Origin: an uncultured Acidobacteriaceae bacterium
GTDB taxonomy: Bacteria > Acidobacteriota > Terriglobia > Terriglobales > Acidobacteriaceae
DNA: 64,000 nt
Direction: 5' to 3'
Assembly (NCBI GenBank): GCA_903904755.1
Contig: CAIVDV010000058.1
Span: 59,684 to 123,683, forward strand
Shown here: one piece after another, positions 1 through 8,317 of the stretch
Position numbering within the stretch: position 1 is the first letter of the stretch
How the letters are laid out: every line of letters starts with the position of its first letter
Translations under genes and position numbers: made by a program
The notes under the pieces: generated by a model
Told to the model about the DNA's origin: nothing
Databases searched by the model: none
What the model saw: the letters and a program-made list of their open reading frames with translations, nothing else

Positions 1-41
1 CCGGCCGGTGTTCCGGGAGCAGTCCCCGGCGGAGGAAACCG

Positions 42-2021
42 ATGTACCTTGCTTCAATTTCTCATTGCATCCCCGGCTTTCCCACCCCGAAAACTGGCAA
101 CCGGGCCGCTAACCGCGATAGCATCACTGGTAACGTGTCTACCATGCCTACCCTGAAGGAAATCTTCGGCGACCGCCCTGTGCTCTGTGATGGAGCCATG
201 GGAACCGTCCTGTATGCGCGCGGCGTCTTCATCAATCGCTGCTACGACGAACTCAATCTTTCTGACCCCGCACTGATCCTCTCCGTTCACGAGGAGTACC
301 TGCAGAGCGGCGCCGAAATCCTTGAGACCAACACCTTCGGGGCCAACCGCTTCCGCCTCTCGCGCCACGGATTGGCCGACAAAACCGCAGAAATCAATAT
401 TGCAGGGGTCCAGCTTGCCCGCCAGGCCGCCGACCACCTGAAGGAAAAGCAGGCGGGTGATGCCTGGGTTGCCGGCTCGATTGGCCCGCTGGGTGTTCGC
501 CTGGAGCCCCTGGGCAAGACCGGCCTGGACGAGGCGCGCGCGGCCTTTGCCGAGCAGATTGCCGCCCTGGCCTCTGCCGGGGTTGACCTGCTGATTGTGG
601 AGACCATGCCGGCGCTGAATGAGGCTCACCAGGCCCTGCTCGCGGCTCGGGAAACTGCGCCGGATCTGCCGGTACTGATCATGGTAACGGTGGACGACGA
701 CGGCAACTGCCTCGACGGCTCCTCGCCGGTGCAGGCCGCAGCACTGCTGACGGAGTGGGGCGCGGACGGTATCGGCTGCAACTGCTCCACTGGCCCCTCG
801 ACCGTACTCACCGCCATCGAAGCCATGCGTACCGCCACCCACCTGCCGCTGGTTGCCATGCCCAACGCCGGCATGCCCCGTGCCGTGGAAGGCCGCAATA
901 TCTACCTGGGCTCGCCGGAGTACATGGCCAGCTTTGCTCGCAAGGCAATCAAGGCGGGGGCACAGTTTGTGGGTGGCTGCTGCGGAACCACGCCGAACCA
1001 CACCCGCGCCATGCGTTCGGCCATCCGCGCGCTGGACGCCCAGACCCACGTTGCCGTGGAAGGCAAGTCCACCGTGACCGCCGGCAAGGAAATTCCGCCG
1101 CTGCCGATCGGCGAGCGCTCGAAGATTGGCTCCCTGCTGGCCGCCGGAACTTTTGTGACGTTGGTGGAGATTGTGCCGCCCAAGGGCATTGACTGCAGCA
1201 AGGAACTGGAAGGCGCCGGTCTGCTGGCCTCGCTGGGCGTCCATGCCATCAACGTACCGGATTCCCCCCGCGCCTCAGCCCGCATGAGCGCGCAGAGCCT
1301 GTGCATCCAGATTCAGCAGCAGATTGGCATTGAGACCATCCTGCACTACACCTGCCGCGACAGGAATGTGCTGAGCATTCAGTCGGATTTGATCGGCGCG
1401 TCTTCCATTGGCCTGCGCAATATTCTTTGCCTCACCGGCGATCCGCCGAAGCTGGGCAACTATCCGGATGCGACGGCGGTCTTTGACGTGGACGCCATTG
1501 GCCTGGTCAACGTTGTCCGCCGGCTGAATCACGGGCTCGACATTGGGTCCAACTCCATCGGCGGTTCGACCAACTTCACTATTGGCGTGGCAGCCAACCC
1601 AGGGGTGCCGGATATTGAGCACGAGCTGCGCCGGTTTGCGTGGAAGGTCGAGGCTGGTGCCGAGTACGCCATTACCCAGCCCGTCTTTGACCTGCGCCTT
1701 CTGGATGCCTTCCTGAAGCGGATTGAGCAGTTCCGGATTCCTGTGATTGCGGGAATCTGGCCGCTGACCAGCCTGCGCAATGCCGAGTTCATGCGCAACG
1801 ACCTGCGCGTTTCCATGCCGGAGAGCATTCTGCTGCGCATGGCCCAGGCGGACAGCCCGGAAGCCGCGCGCGAGGAAGGTATCCGCATTGCTCGGGAAAT
1901 GCTGGAGGAAACCCGGCCGATGGTGCAGGGTGTTCAGGTATCTGCGCCGTTTGGCCGCTACGCGCTGGCCGCCGATGTCATCTCCAGCGTACTGCCCAAA
2001 CCCACCCAGCCGGCCCGGTAG
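42..2021 (+). CDS. Bifunctional homocysteine S-methyltransferase / methylenetetrahydrofolate reductase
   Basis: The product would methylate homocysteine to methionine and reduce 5,10-methylene-THF to 5-methyl-THF in the cytoplasm. The N-terminal half starts DGAMGTVL. It carries the zinc-thiolate cysteines of the pterin/homocysteine methyltransferase fold: the NC cysteine near residue 248 (GCNCSTGP) and the GGCCGTT pair at 313-314. The C-terminal half, from about residue 370, is a MetF-like TIM barrel with VEIVPPKG and HYTCRDRN. The fused order and about 625-659 residues match the YitJ type. A GGAGG lies 6 bases before the ATG at 42. Homology suggests a start at the ATG at 144 (625 aa), but that codon has no visible ribosome site, so the start is unsettled. 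It probably heads an operon with xseB and the next gene. Confidence 0.9.
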   Translation: MYLASISHCIPGFPTPKTGNRAANRDSITGNVSTMPTLKEIFGDRPVLCDGAMGTVLYARGVFINRCYDELNLSDPALILSVHEEYLQSGAEILETNTFGANRFRLSRHGLADKTAEINIAGVQLARQAADHLKEKQAGDAWVAGSIGPLGVRLEPLGKTGLDEARAAFAEQIAALASAGVDLLIVETMPALNEAHQALLAARETAPDLPVLIMVTVDDDGNCLDGSSPVQAAALLTEWGADGIGCNCSTGPSTVLTAIEAMRTATHLPLVAMPNAGMPRAVEGRNIYLGSPEYMASFARKAIKAGAQFVGGCCGTTPNHTRAMRSAIRALDAQTHVAVEGKSTVTAGKEIPPLPIGERSKIGSLLAAGTFVTLVEIVPPKGIDCSKELEGAGLLASLGVHAINVPDSPRASARMSAQSLCIQIQQQIGIETILHYTCRDRNVLSIQSDLIGASSIGLRNILCLTGDPPKLGNYPDATAVFDVDAIGLVNVVRRLNHGLDIGSNSIGGSTNFTIGVAANPGVPDIEHELRRFAWKVEAGAEYAITQPVFDLRLLDAFLKRIEQFRIPVIAGIWPLTSLRNAEFMRNDLRVSMPESILLRMAQADSPEAAREEGIRIAREMLEETRPMVQGVQVSAPFGRYALAADVISSVLPKPTQPAR

Positions 2022-2044
2022 CCGAGCACCGAGGAGCAAGCCCC

Positions 2045-2272
2045 ATGGCCAATTTTGAAGAGTCCCTCCGCAAGCTCGAAACCATTGTCGGCCAGCTCGA
2101 ACAGGGCGACTTGGCGCTGGAGGAGTCGCTGAAGCTCTTTGAGCAGGGCGTCACGCTCTCCAGCGCGTGCAAGCAGGAGTTGGATGCTGCCGAGGGCAAG
2201 GTGCAGATGCTGGTGAAGCAGCGCGACGGTAGCATGAAGCCCGAGCCCTTCCTGACCGAGCCGCTGGGCTAA
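2045..2272 (+). CDS. xseB: Exodeoxyribonuclease VII small subunit
   Basis: This is the small subunit of exonuclease VII, which with XseA degrades single-stranded DNA to oligonucleotides. The 75-residue product has the family layout: an N-terminal FEESLRKLETIVGQLE helix, the GDLALEESLKLFEQG segment and a second helix ending in a short acidic/proline tail. GAGGAG lies about 8 bases before the ATG. It follows the methyltransferase gene by 23 bases and sits 3 bases before the next gene, so the three are probably co-transcribed. No xseA is in this window. Confidence 0.92.
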   Translation: MANFEESLRKLETIVGQLEQGDLALEESLKLFEQGVTLSSACKQELDAAEGKVQMLVKQRDGSMKPEPFLTEPLG

Positions 2273-2275
2273 GCG

Positions 2276-2695
2276 ATGGCAGGCCTTACGGATTTGAAGA
2301 CAATTCTGAGGGAACTGGAGCCCGAGTTGCAGCTGGGCCAGTTTGTGTTTGCCGGGCTCAGGGCGGGCGGACAGGCCGATTTGGGAGCGCTGGCACCGGT
2401 AGGGATTTTTCGCGAGCCGGAGGGCGCTACCTTCATCGTGCGCAGGGAGGTTGCGGAAAAGTACGGGCTGGTGTACGACCAGCCGCTGCGCTGGATTGTG
2501 CTGCGGGTACATTCTTCGCTGGCTGCGGTGGGGCTGACGGCTGCGGTGGCCACCCGGTTGGCAGGGGAAGGCATTGCCGCGAACATCGTGGCGGGTAGGC
2601 TGCACGACCATCTCTTCGTCCCCGCCGGCGATGCGGAGCGGGCCCTGGCTGCGCTGCGGGCGCTGCAGCAGGAATCGGCGGGCGGGAACCGCTGA
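2276..2695 (+). CDS. ACT-domain-like protein
   Basis: A 139-residue soluble protein. The central part (residues about 35-130) reads as a pair of ACT-like folds: ATFIVRREVAEKYGL, then WIVLRVHSSLAAVGLTAA followed by a helix and a second strand-rich stretch. Proteins of this length and pattern are annotated as ACT-domain proteins and are presumed to bind small molecules. No catalytic residue can be pointed to. It starts 3 bases after xseB and is probably the last gene of that operon. I infer the fold from the sequence pattern only, and the ligand is unknown. Confidence 0.6.
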   Translation: MAGLTDLKTILRELEPELQLGQFVFAGLRAGGQADLGALAPVGIFREPEGATFIVRREVAEKYGLVYDQPLRWIVLRVHSSLAAVGLTAAVATRLAGEGIAANIVAGRLHDHLFVPAGDAERALAALRALQQESAGGNR

Positions 2696-2771
2696 GGGCA
2701 AGCCTTTATGATGGTGTGTCCGGTGCGCGACGATTCCACGCCGAACTATTTCTGGGAAGTGAGCACCAATC

Positions 2772-3551
2772 ATGACAACGAAAGCTGACACCGCATTTTG
2801 CCTGAACGGACTGACCGCACTTGTGACGGGAGGTGCCAGCGGGATTGGCGAAGCCACCTGCCGCGAACTGGCCCGTGGCGGTGCAACGGTGTGGGTGGCG
2901 GACATCAACTTTCCGGCAGCGGAAGCGCTGGCGGCGGAGATTGTTGCGGCTGGGGGTTCGGCCAAGCCAGTAGCGATGGACGTGACCAACCCGGCCTCGA
3001 TTGATACCGCTGTGGCGCAGGTGGGCACGCTGGATGTGCTGGTGAACAACGCCGGAATCGGCCACGTTGGCTCCATTGCCACCACGGAGGCAGAGGACTT
3101 TGACCGGCTGATGAATGTGAACGTGCGCTCGGTGTACCTGGTGACACGCGCCTTTCTGCCGCAGCTGCTGGCCAGTGCGCGGAAGGGGTCAATCGTCAAT
3201 ATCGCTTCGGTTGCCGGGCTGGTGGGTATTCGGCAGCGCTTTGCCTACTGCACGACGAAGGGCGCGATTGTGGCGATGACGCGGCAGCTTGCTGTGGACT
3301 ACGCGAAGCAGCTGCGGGTGAACGCGATTTGCCCCGGCACTGTGCAGACCCCATTTGTGGAGGGCTACCTGGAGAAGTATCACAAGCACGAAAAGGAAAA
3401 AATTCGCGAAGAACTCAACGCGCGCCAACCGATTGGCCGCCTGGGCCAGCCGGAGGAGATTGCCTCGATGGTGCGGTACCTGGCGAGTCCGGAGGCTGCG
3501 TTCATCACCGGATCCCTGCTGAACATTGACGGTGGGTGGACGGCGGCCTGA
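2772..3551 (+). CDS. Short-chain dehydrogenase/reductase, possibly acting in L-fucose catabolism
   Basis: A classical NAD(P)-dependent SDR of 259 residues. It has the cofactor motif TGGASGIG (19-26), NNAG (92-95), and the catalytic Ser146, Tyr159 and Lys163 (YCTTK). It ends in the usual NIDGGW segment. It lies next to a FucP-type permease and a fuconolactonase-type hydrolase. In the non-phosphorylative fucose route the SDR partners are L-fucose dehydrogenase and 2-keto-3-deoxy-L-fuconate dehydrogenase, so either role is a reasonable inference. Sequence motifs alone do not fix the substrate. It converges on fucP across a terminator hairpin. Confidence 0.85.
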   Translation: MTTKADTAFCLNGLTALVTGGASGIGEATCRELARGGATVWVADINFPAAEALAAEIVAAGGSAKPVAMDVTNPASIDTAVAQVGTLDVLVNNAGIGHVGSIATTEAEDFDRLMNVNVRSVYLVTRAFLPQLLASARKGSIVNIASVAGLVGIRQRFAYCTTKGAIVAMTRQLAVDYAKQLRVNAICPGTVQTPFVEGYLEKYHKHEKEKIREELNARQPIGRLGQPEEIASMVRYLASPEAAFITGSLLNIDGGWTAA

Positions 3552-3578
3552 GGGCTGCGACACTCGGGCAAGAAAAAA

Positions 3579-3607
3579 TGGGCGTCCGGCAAGCCGTCGG
3601 ACGCCCA
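3579..3607 (-). terminator. Rho-independent terminator for the fucP operon
   Basis: A 10-bp stem TGGGCGTCCG / CGGACGCCCA encloses a 9-base loop. Read on the minus strand, the hairpin is followed by six T residues (the A-run at 3572-3577). It sits in the convergent gap after the permease gene. On the plus strand the T tract is weak, so it serves the SDR gene only partially. Confidence 0.8.
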
Positions 3608-3629
3608 TTCCTGCTTCTAAATCAAGCGT

Positions 3630-4958
3630 TCAGCCTTCGAGTTTGGCAGCCGCAGGGCGCGCCCCAAATTTGGCGTACAGTGCGATGCCAATGAAGCAGA
3701 CCAGAGGCACGGAATAAGCCCGGCTTACGTTGAAAGCATCGGATAGCTTGCCCATCAGCGGAGTCAGAGTTGCCCCGCCGATAATCGCCATCACCATCAG
3801 CGATCCTCCGGTCTTGGTTCTGGAGCCCAGCCCGTGCAGCCCCAGCGCAAAGATTGTGGGGAACATCATGGACATGAAGAAACTGCTGGCCAGCAGGCAG
3901 ATGACTCCCGCCCAGTTGGTTTCAGTAATCGCGACGGTTACCAGCACGATATTGCACGCGGCGAAGACTGCCAGCAAAGCATCAGCCTTTATAAACTTCA
4001 GCAGCCAGGCTGAGAGAAAGCGGCCCACGGCAAAGGCGGCCAGGGTGCCCGTCAACATGTACCCGGCGGTTCGCTCCGGCAAGCCGGCGTACTGCTGAAC
4101 GTACTGGATAAAGTAGCTCCAGGTACCCACCTGAGCGCCAACATAGAGGAACTGCGCGAGAACCCCGAGCACAAAATGCCGGTGGAAGAGGACTCCAAGG
4201 CTGTCACCCTGCCCCTCGTTCTCATGGCCTTCCTCGGAGTCAATCGAGGGGAAGTGCGTGCGGGCGATCATCAGAGCCAGCACGAGCGCGACTGCGCCAA
4301 GCACGAGATAGGGCGTGGTGACGCGAAGAATTTCGGAGTGCAGATAGGCGGTGTAGGTGCCGGCCTGCTTCTGTGCTTCCACCTGCGCTGCTGTCAGTTC
4401 GACGCCAGAGAAGATAAAGACAGTGCCCACCAGCACGGCGGTAATGGAGCCCAGCGGATTGAAGGCTTGGGAGAAATTCAAGCGCTGTTCCGCGTTCTCT
4501 GCTGAGCCCATGCGCACGATGATTGGGTTGGCGGCGGTCTCGAGGAAGGACAGCCCGGAGGCGATGACGAAGAGCGCCAGCAGGAAGAAGGCGTAACTGC
4601 CCGCATTGGCCGCCGGCCAGAAGAGAAAAGCCCCCGCAGCCAAAAGGCATAATCCGGTGAGAATGCCCCGCTTATACCCAAATCGGCGCATGATCATTCC
4701 GGCCGGAACGGCGAGCCCGAAATACCCCAGATAAAACGCGGTCTGCACAAATCCCGCTTCGAACCGGGAAAGTGCGAAGGACTTCTGGAACTGGCGAATC
4801 AGAATATCGTTCAGGTTATTGGGAATGGCCCACATGAAAAACAAGGCCGTTACCAGAACGAACGGGATAAGCCGGTCTTTGGGAACGAGTGGCAGGTCTC
4901 CGATGGCCCTTTCGGGTGGATGCGAGGGCTGTTTGCTGGCAGGGACTGAAATGCTCAA
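3630..4958 (-). CDS. fucP: FucP-type L-fucose:H+ symporter (MFS)
   Basis: A 442-residue major facilitator permease with about 12 hydrophobic segments. It keeps the two residues known to be essential in E. coli FucP: the Asp of NNLNDILI (Asp51 here) and the Glu of FLETAANPI (Glu140). These couple sugar and proton binding. An MRRFGYKRG loop follows the third segment, as in other MFS proteins. The gene lies 20 bases after the fuconolactonase gene on the same strand, so uptake and catabolism are co-expressed. Other FHS-family sugars such as glucose or galactose cannot be excluded. The genomic context favours fucose. Confidence 0.85.
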   Translation of the reverse strand: MSISVPASKQPSHPPERAIGDLPLVPKDRLIPFVLVTALFFMWAIPNNLNDILIRQFQKSFALSRFEAGFVQTAFYLGYFGLAVPAGMIMRRFGYKRGILTGLCLLAAGAFLFWPAANAGSYAFFLLALFVIASGLSFLETAANPIIVRMGSAENAEQRLNFSQAFNPLGSITAVLVGTVFIFSGVELTAAQVEAQKQAGTYTAYLHSEILRVTTPYLVLGAVALVLALMIARTHFPSIDSEEGHENEGQGDSLGVLFHRHFVLGVLAQFLYVGAQVGTWSYFIQYVQQYAGLPERTAGYMLTGTLAAFAVGRFLSAWLLKFIKADALLAVFAACNIVLVTVAITETNWAGVICLLASSFFMSMMFPTIFALGLHGLGSRTKTGGSLMVMAIIGGATLTPLMGKLSDAFNVSRAYSVPLVCFIGIALYAKFGARPAAAKLEG

Positions 4959-4978
4959 TGTTTTTCCGCCTTCTGGGT

Positions 4979-5812
4979 TCAGAACTTCAAATCATAGGCG
5001 GCACAGGCCGTGCCACCCAATAGCATCGCTTGTTCGTCCGCACTGAGGCGGGAGAGAAAGCTGCGCGCGACACCGAGCCAGCGGTCGTAACTGGCCGCCG
5101 CGGTGCAGACCGGCCAATCGGACCCAAACATCAACCGTGCCGGCCCGAAGGCTTCCAGGGTGATTTCGAGATACGGCTGCAAGTCTGCCTCGCTCCAGCC
5201 GCGGAGGTCGGCTTCCGTAACCATTCCGCTCAGCTTGCAGCAGACGTTGGGCCGGCGCGCCAGCTCACGCATGTTTGCGGCCCAGGGCTCCAGCAGGCCT
5301 TCGGCGATGCGGGGCTTGGCGATGTGGTCGAGAACGAATTTCTGGCCGGGGTGGCGGTCGACAAGGGCGATTGCCGCGGGCAACTGCCGCTCCACGACGA
5401 GAACATCGTAGACGAGATTCCGGCCGGCCAGGAACGAAAGGCCGCGGTGAAAGTCTTCGCAATAGAAGTACTCGTCCGGCTCGGCCTGCAGGACGTGGCG
5501 GACGCCGCGGAGTTTGGGGCGGCCGGCGTAGGTCTCCAGAATGTTCGCAACGTCCTCGGAGACAAGCGGTACCCAGCCGACCACGCCGGCAATCCAGGGG
5601 TTGGTGCCGGCAAGGGCCAGCAGCCAGTCGGTTTCCTCTGTGCTTTGGCGCGCCTGCACAGCCACGGTGGCGTCCACGCCGGCGGCATCGAGGAGCGGCT
5701 TCAGGTCGGCAGGGCCGAAATCGCGGCGAATCCCCGCCATGGCGTCGGGAATCCAGCCAAACTCCGCCTCAGTGTATTGCCAGAAGTGCTGGTGCGCATC
5801 GACTCGCTGCAT
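4979..5812 (-). CDS. Amidohydrolase family protein, probable L-fuconolactonase
   Basis: A 277-residue metal-dependent TIM-barrel hydrolase. It starts MQRVDAHQHFW, giving the metal-binding HxH at residues 7 and 9. It contains LDHIAKP in the middle and FGSDWPVC near the C terminus, whose Asp is the catalytic base in this family. These match the COG3618-type lactonases that open L-fucono-1,5-lactone. I chose the ATG at 5812 because the N-terminal HQHFW is at its conserved distance from the start. A much longer frame extends upstream but only covers the opposite-strand gene. It is the first gene of a two-gene operon with fucP. Confidence 0.8.
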   Translation of the reverse strand: MQRVDAHQHFWQYTEAEFGWIPDAMAGIRRDFGPADLKPLLDAAGVDATVAVQARQSTEETDWLLALAGTNPWIAGVVGWVPLVSEDVANILETYAGRPKLRGVRHVLQAEPDEYFYCEDFHRGLSFLAGRNLVYDVLVVERQLPAAIALVDRHPGQKFVLDHIAKPRIAEGLLEPWAANMRELARRPNVCCKLSGMVTEADLRGWSEADLQPYLEITLEAFGPARLMFGSDWPVCTAAASYDRWLGVARSFLSRLSADEQAMLLGGTACAAYDLKF

Positions 5813-5894
5813 CGCTCTCCACTCTTTACAGGATTTCCCACGCAATCCTACCCAATTGGCCCATGGGTTGGCTATGCTTGTGAACGCTGGCTGT

Positions 5895-5904
5895 GAAACG
5901 TTTC
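5895..5904. promoter_or_regulatory. Candidate LacI-family operator in a divergent promoter region
   Basis: A perfect 10-bp palindrome GAAACGTTTC with a central CG lies between the fuconolactonase gene (minus) and the glycosidase gene (plus). LacI-family operators typically have this form. A second symmetric stretch, CCCAATTGG, lies near 5850. No cognate regulator gene is adjacent. Confidence 0.4.
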
Positions 5905-5938
5905 CATTGTCGGCAAAAGTCAAAGGAGCCCCGTACCC

Positions 5939-7069
5939 ATGCAGTCCGTTTCCCTCCTCCGCCGAACCATTGCCATCGCCATTTTTGCTGCCTGTATCGC
6001 CCTGCTTCCCGCCTGCGCACGCGAACGCTGGACTCCCGAGCAGGCCAAGGCCTGGGCTGCCCAGCAGCCATACACGACCGGCGCAAACTTCCTGCCCTCG
6101 AACGCCATCAATCAACTGGAAATGTGGCAGGCTGACACCTTTGACCCCGTCACTATCGACCGCGAGCTGGGCTACGCCGATGGAGTCGGCATGAAGACGA
6201 TGCGCGTCTTCCTGCACGACCTGCTGTGGCAGCAGGATGCGGCGGGCTTTTCGGCACGCATCGACAAGTTCCTCGCTATTGCGGCGAAGCATCACATCAA
6301 GCCGGTCTTTGTGCTGTTTGATTCCTGCTGGGACCCCAACCCTAAGCTGGGCCCGCAGCACCCGCCGATTCCCGGCGTGCACAACTCCGGCTGGGTGCAG
6401 AGCCCTGGGCGCACAGCGCTGATGGACCCGGCGCAGGAGCCTCGCCTGCAGACCTTCGTCACCGGCGTTATCGCTAAGTTTGCCAACGACCCGCGCATCC
6501 TGGCCTGGGACCTGTGGAATGAGCCCGACAACGGCAACGGCAGCAGCTACCACCGGGAAGACCCGCCGCACAAGGCGGAGCGCGTGGCGCAACTGCTGCC
6601 GCAGGTTTTTGCCTGGGCGCGGAGTGTGAATCCCAGCCAGCCGCTGACCAGCGGCCTGTGGCAGAGCGACTGGTCTTCGCTCGACACCATGAACCCGGTC
6701 GCGCGCATCCAGGCGACGGAAAGCGACATCATGACCTTCCACAACTACGGCTGGCCCGAGGATTTTGAGGGTGCGGTGACCAAGCTGGAGAAGCTGGGCC
6801 GGCCGATTCTGTGTAGCGAGTACATGGCGCGCGGGGCGGGGTCGACCATCGATACGATTCTGCCGATTGCGTACAAGCATCACGTGGGCGTTATCAACTG
6901 GGGACTGGTGCAGGGCAAGGAACAGACCGACCTGCCCTGGGACAGTTGGGAGAAGCCCTATGTGAACGGGCCGCCGACAGTCTGGCACCACGACCTGTTC
7001 TACGCGGATGGCCGACCCTACCGCGAGCGGGAAGCCCAGCTTCTGCGGGAGTACAACAGCCGCCCGTAA
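5939..7069 (+). CDS. Secreted lipoprotein glycoside hydrolase, GH5-like TIM barrel
   Basis: A 376-residue exported enzyme. The N terminus has a hydrophobic signal ending in LLPAC, a lipobox, so it is probably a lipoprotein. The body is a clan GH-A barrel. The acid/base Glu is in DLWNEPD (Glu195) and the probable nucleophile Glu in LCSEYMARG (Glu294). A GGAG precedes the start. The substrate cannot be told from motifs; related proteins are annotated as mannanase, cellulase or xylanase-like. It begins a plus-strand run with the thiolase (25 bases on) and a second glycosidase. It faces the fucose genes, which hints at a shared sugar inducer. Confidence 0.78.
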   Translation: MQSVSLLRRTIAIAIFAACIALLPACARERWTPEQAKAWAAQQPYTTGANFLPSNAINQLEMWQADTFDPVTIDRELGYADGVGMKTMRVFLHDLLWQQDAAGFSARIDKFLAIAAKHHIKPVFVLFDSCWDPNPKLGPQHPPIPGVHNSGWVQSPGRTALMDPAQEPRLQTFVTGVIAKFANDPRILAWDLWNEPDNGNGSSYHREDPPHKAERVAQLLPQVFAWARSVNPSQPLTSGLWQSDWSSLDTMNPVARIQATESDIMTFHNYGWPEDFEGAVTKLEKLGRPILCSEYMARGAGSTIDTILPIAYKHHVGVINWGLVQGKEQTDLPWDSWEKPYVNGPPTVWHHDLFYADGRPYREREAQLLREYNSRP

Positions 7070-7094
7070 TTCCCTGCCCTTGAGGTTTGCCGCC

Positions 7095-8300
7095 ATGAAG
7101 CCGATTTACATTGCCGCCTACCACCAGTCGCACTTTGGCAGACTCGGGGCGCTGACCCAGGAGGAGATGCTGGCTGCGGCCACGGTGAACCTGTGCGCTG
7201 AGATTGGGGTGACGCCGGCGGTGATTGATTCAGCCTCGATTGCTGCGGTGTGTGCGGGTTCGCTGCACCAGCAGGGGTTGCTGGCGGGGTTATTGGCCGG
7301 CGTGCCGGGGATGGCAGGCAAGCCAATTGAGACGGTGGAGAATGCCTGCGCCTCAGGCGGGCAGGCGGTGCTGAACGGCATTGCGCGCCTGCAGGCGGGG
7401 ATGGGCGACATTGCGCTGGCTGTGGGAATTGAAAAGATGCGCGACAGCGATGGCCGCGCGGACGGCAAGCAGGTGGGCGAGGCGCTGGGATACTTCTCCC
7501 ATCCGGCGGAGCGGCCGGGAAAGACCTTCGTTTTCCCGCATATTTTTGCGGAGATTATGCAGCAGTACATGACCCGTTGGGGCGTGAGCGAGACGGATTT
7601 GGCGGCAATTGCGGCGCAGGAGTACGCCAACGCCCGGCATAATCCGCGCGCGCAGATGCACTCGAATGCGGTCACACGGGAACAGATAACCACCATGGCC
7701 GGAGCGAACCGGTACCTCATCGACGGCCTGCCGCTCAAGACCTTTGACTGCTCGCAGATTACTGACGGCTACGCAGCCCTGCTGCTGGCCACGCCGGAAG
7801 GGCTGTCGCGGCTTGGGATTTCGCCGCATGCAGGCGTCCGTATCACCGGCTGGGCATCGGCTGTTGACCCCCTGCAGCCTGACCTGCGCCAGGTGCTGGA
7901 GCCGCCGGGCGCGTACCACGCGATGGATGCCGCCTACCGGATGGCGGGGGTGACTCCGATGCAGATTCGCGTTGCCGAGGTGCATGATTGCTTCACCGTG
8001 ATGGGTGCGCTGGCCACGGAGATTCTGGGCAAGGCCCAGCCTGGGCAGGGCGCGGCGTACTGGGTTGAGGGAATGGCAAGACCAGCCGGCGACTGCGGCA
8101 TCAACACCAGCGGCGGGCTTATCGCCAAAGGGCACCCGGTGGGGGCGACGGGCATTGCCATGATTGGCTGGGCTGCGCTGCAGTTGCTGGGCCAGGCGCC
8201 GGCACCGCTGCAGGTGCGCGAGGCGGAGTTTGCCGCCACCTTCAACATCGGCGGCCCGGTCTGCGCCTCCGTTTCCACCGTGCTTCGGGCACCACAGTAG
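7095..8300 (+). CDS. Thiolase family protein (SCP-x type)
   Basis: A 401-residue thiolase. It has the acylated Cys85 in ENACASGGQAV, an HDCFT-like segment (EVHDCFTVMG), the GHPVGATG motif with its active-site His, and a C-terminal GGPVCASV stretch. The INTSGGLIAKGHPVGATG block is typical of SCP-x/acetyl-CoA acetyltransferase-like thiolases, which work on fatty or sterol acyl-CoA chains. I start it at MKPIYIAAYHQ (ATG at 7095), where family homology begins, not at an in-frame upstream ATG inside the glycosidase gene. Its place between two secreted glycosidases is odd and no other beta-oxidation gene is nearby. Confidence 0.85.
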   Translation: MKPIYIAAYHQSHFGRLGALTQEEMLAAATVNLCAEIGVTPAVIDSASIAAVCAGSLHQQGLLAGLLAGVPGMAGKPIETVENACASGGQAVLNGIARLQAGMGDIALAVGIEKMRDSDGRADGKQVGEALGYFSHPAERPGKTFVFPHIFAEIMQQYMTRWGVSETDLAAIAAQEYANARHNPRAQMHSNAVTREQITTMAGANRYLIDGLPLKTFDCSQITDGYAALLLATPEGLSRLGISPHAGVRITGWASAVDPLQPDLRQVLEPPGAYHAMDAAYRMAGVTPMQIRVAEVHDCFTVMGALATEILGKAQPGQGAAYWVEGMARPAGDCGINTSGGLIAKGHPVGATGIAMIGWAALQLLGQAPAPLQVREAEFAATFNIGGPVCASVSTVLRAPQ

Positions 8301-8317
8301 GTATTTTGAGGCTCGCC

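Noticed and set aside
1..41. Possible riboswitch upstream of the methionine gene
   Set aside because: Only 41 bases are visible, which is too short to show a SAM, SAH or cobalamin riboswitch. GGAGG explains the region as a ribosome site.
4979..7096. A 705-residue open frame on the minus strand covering the fuconolactonase gene and the opposite-strand glycosidase
   Set aside because: Only the last 277 residues look like a real protein. The rest lies antisense to a well-supported signal-peptide glycosidase.
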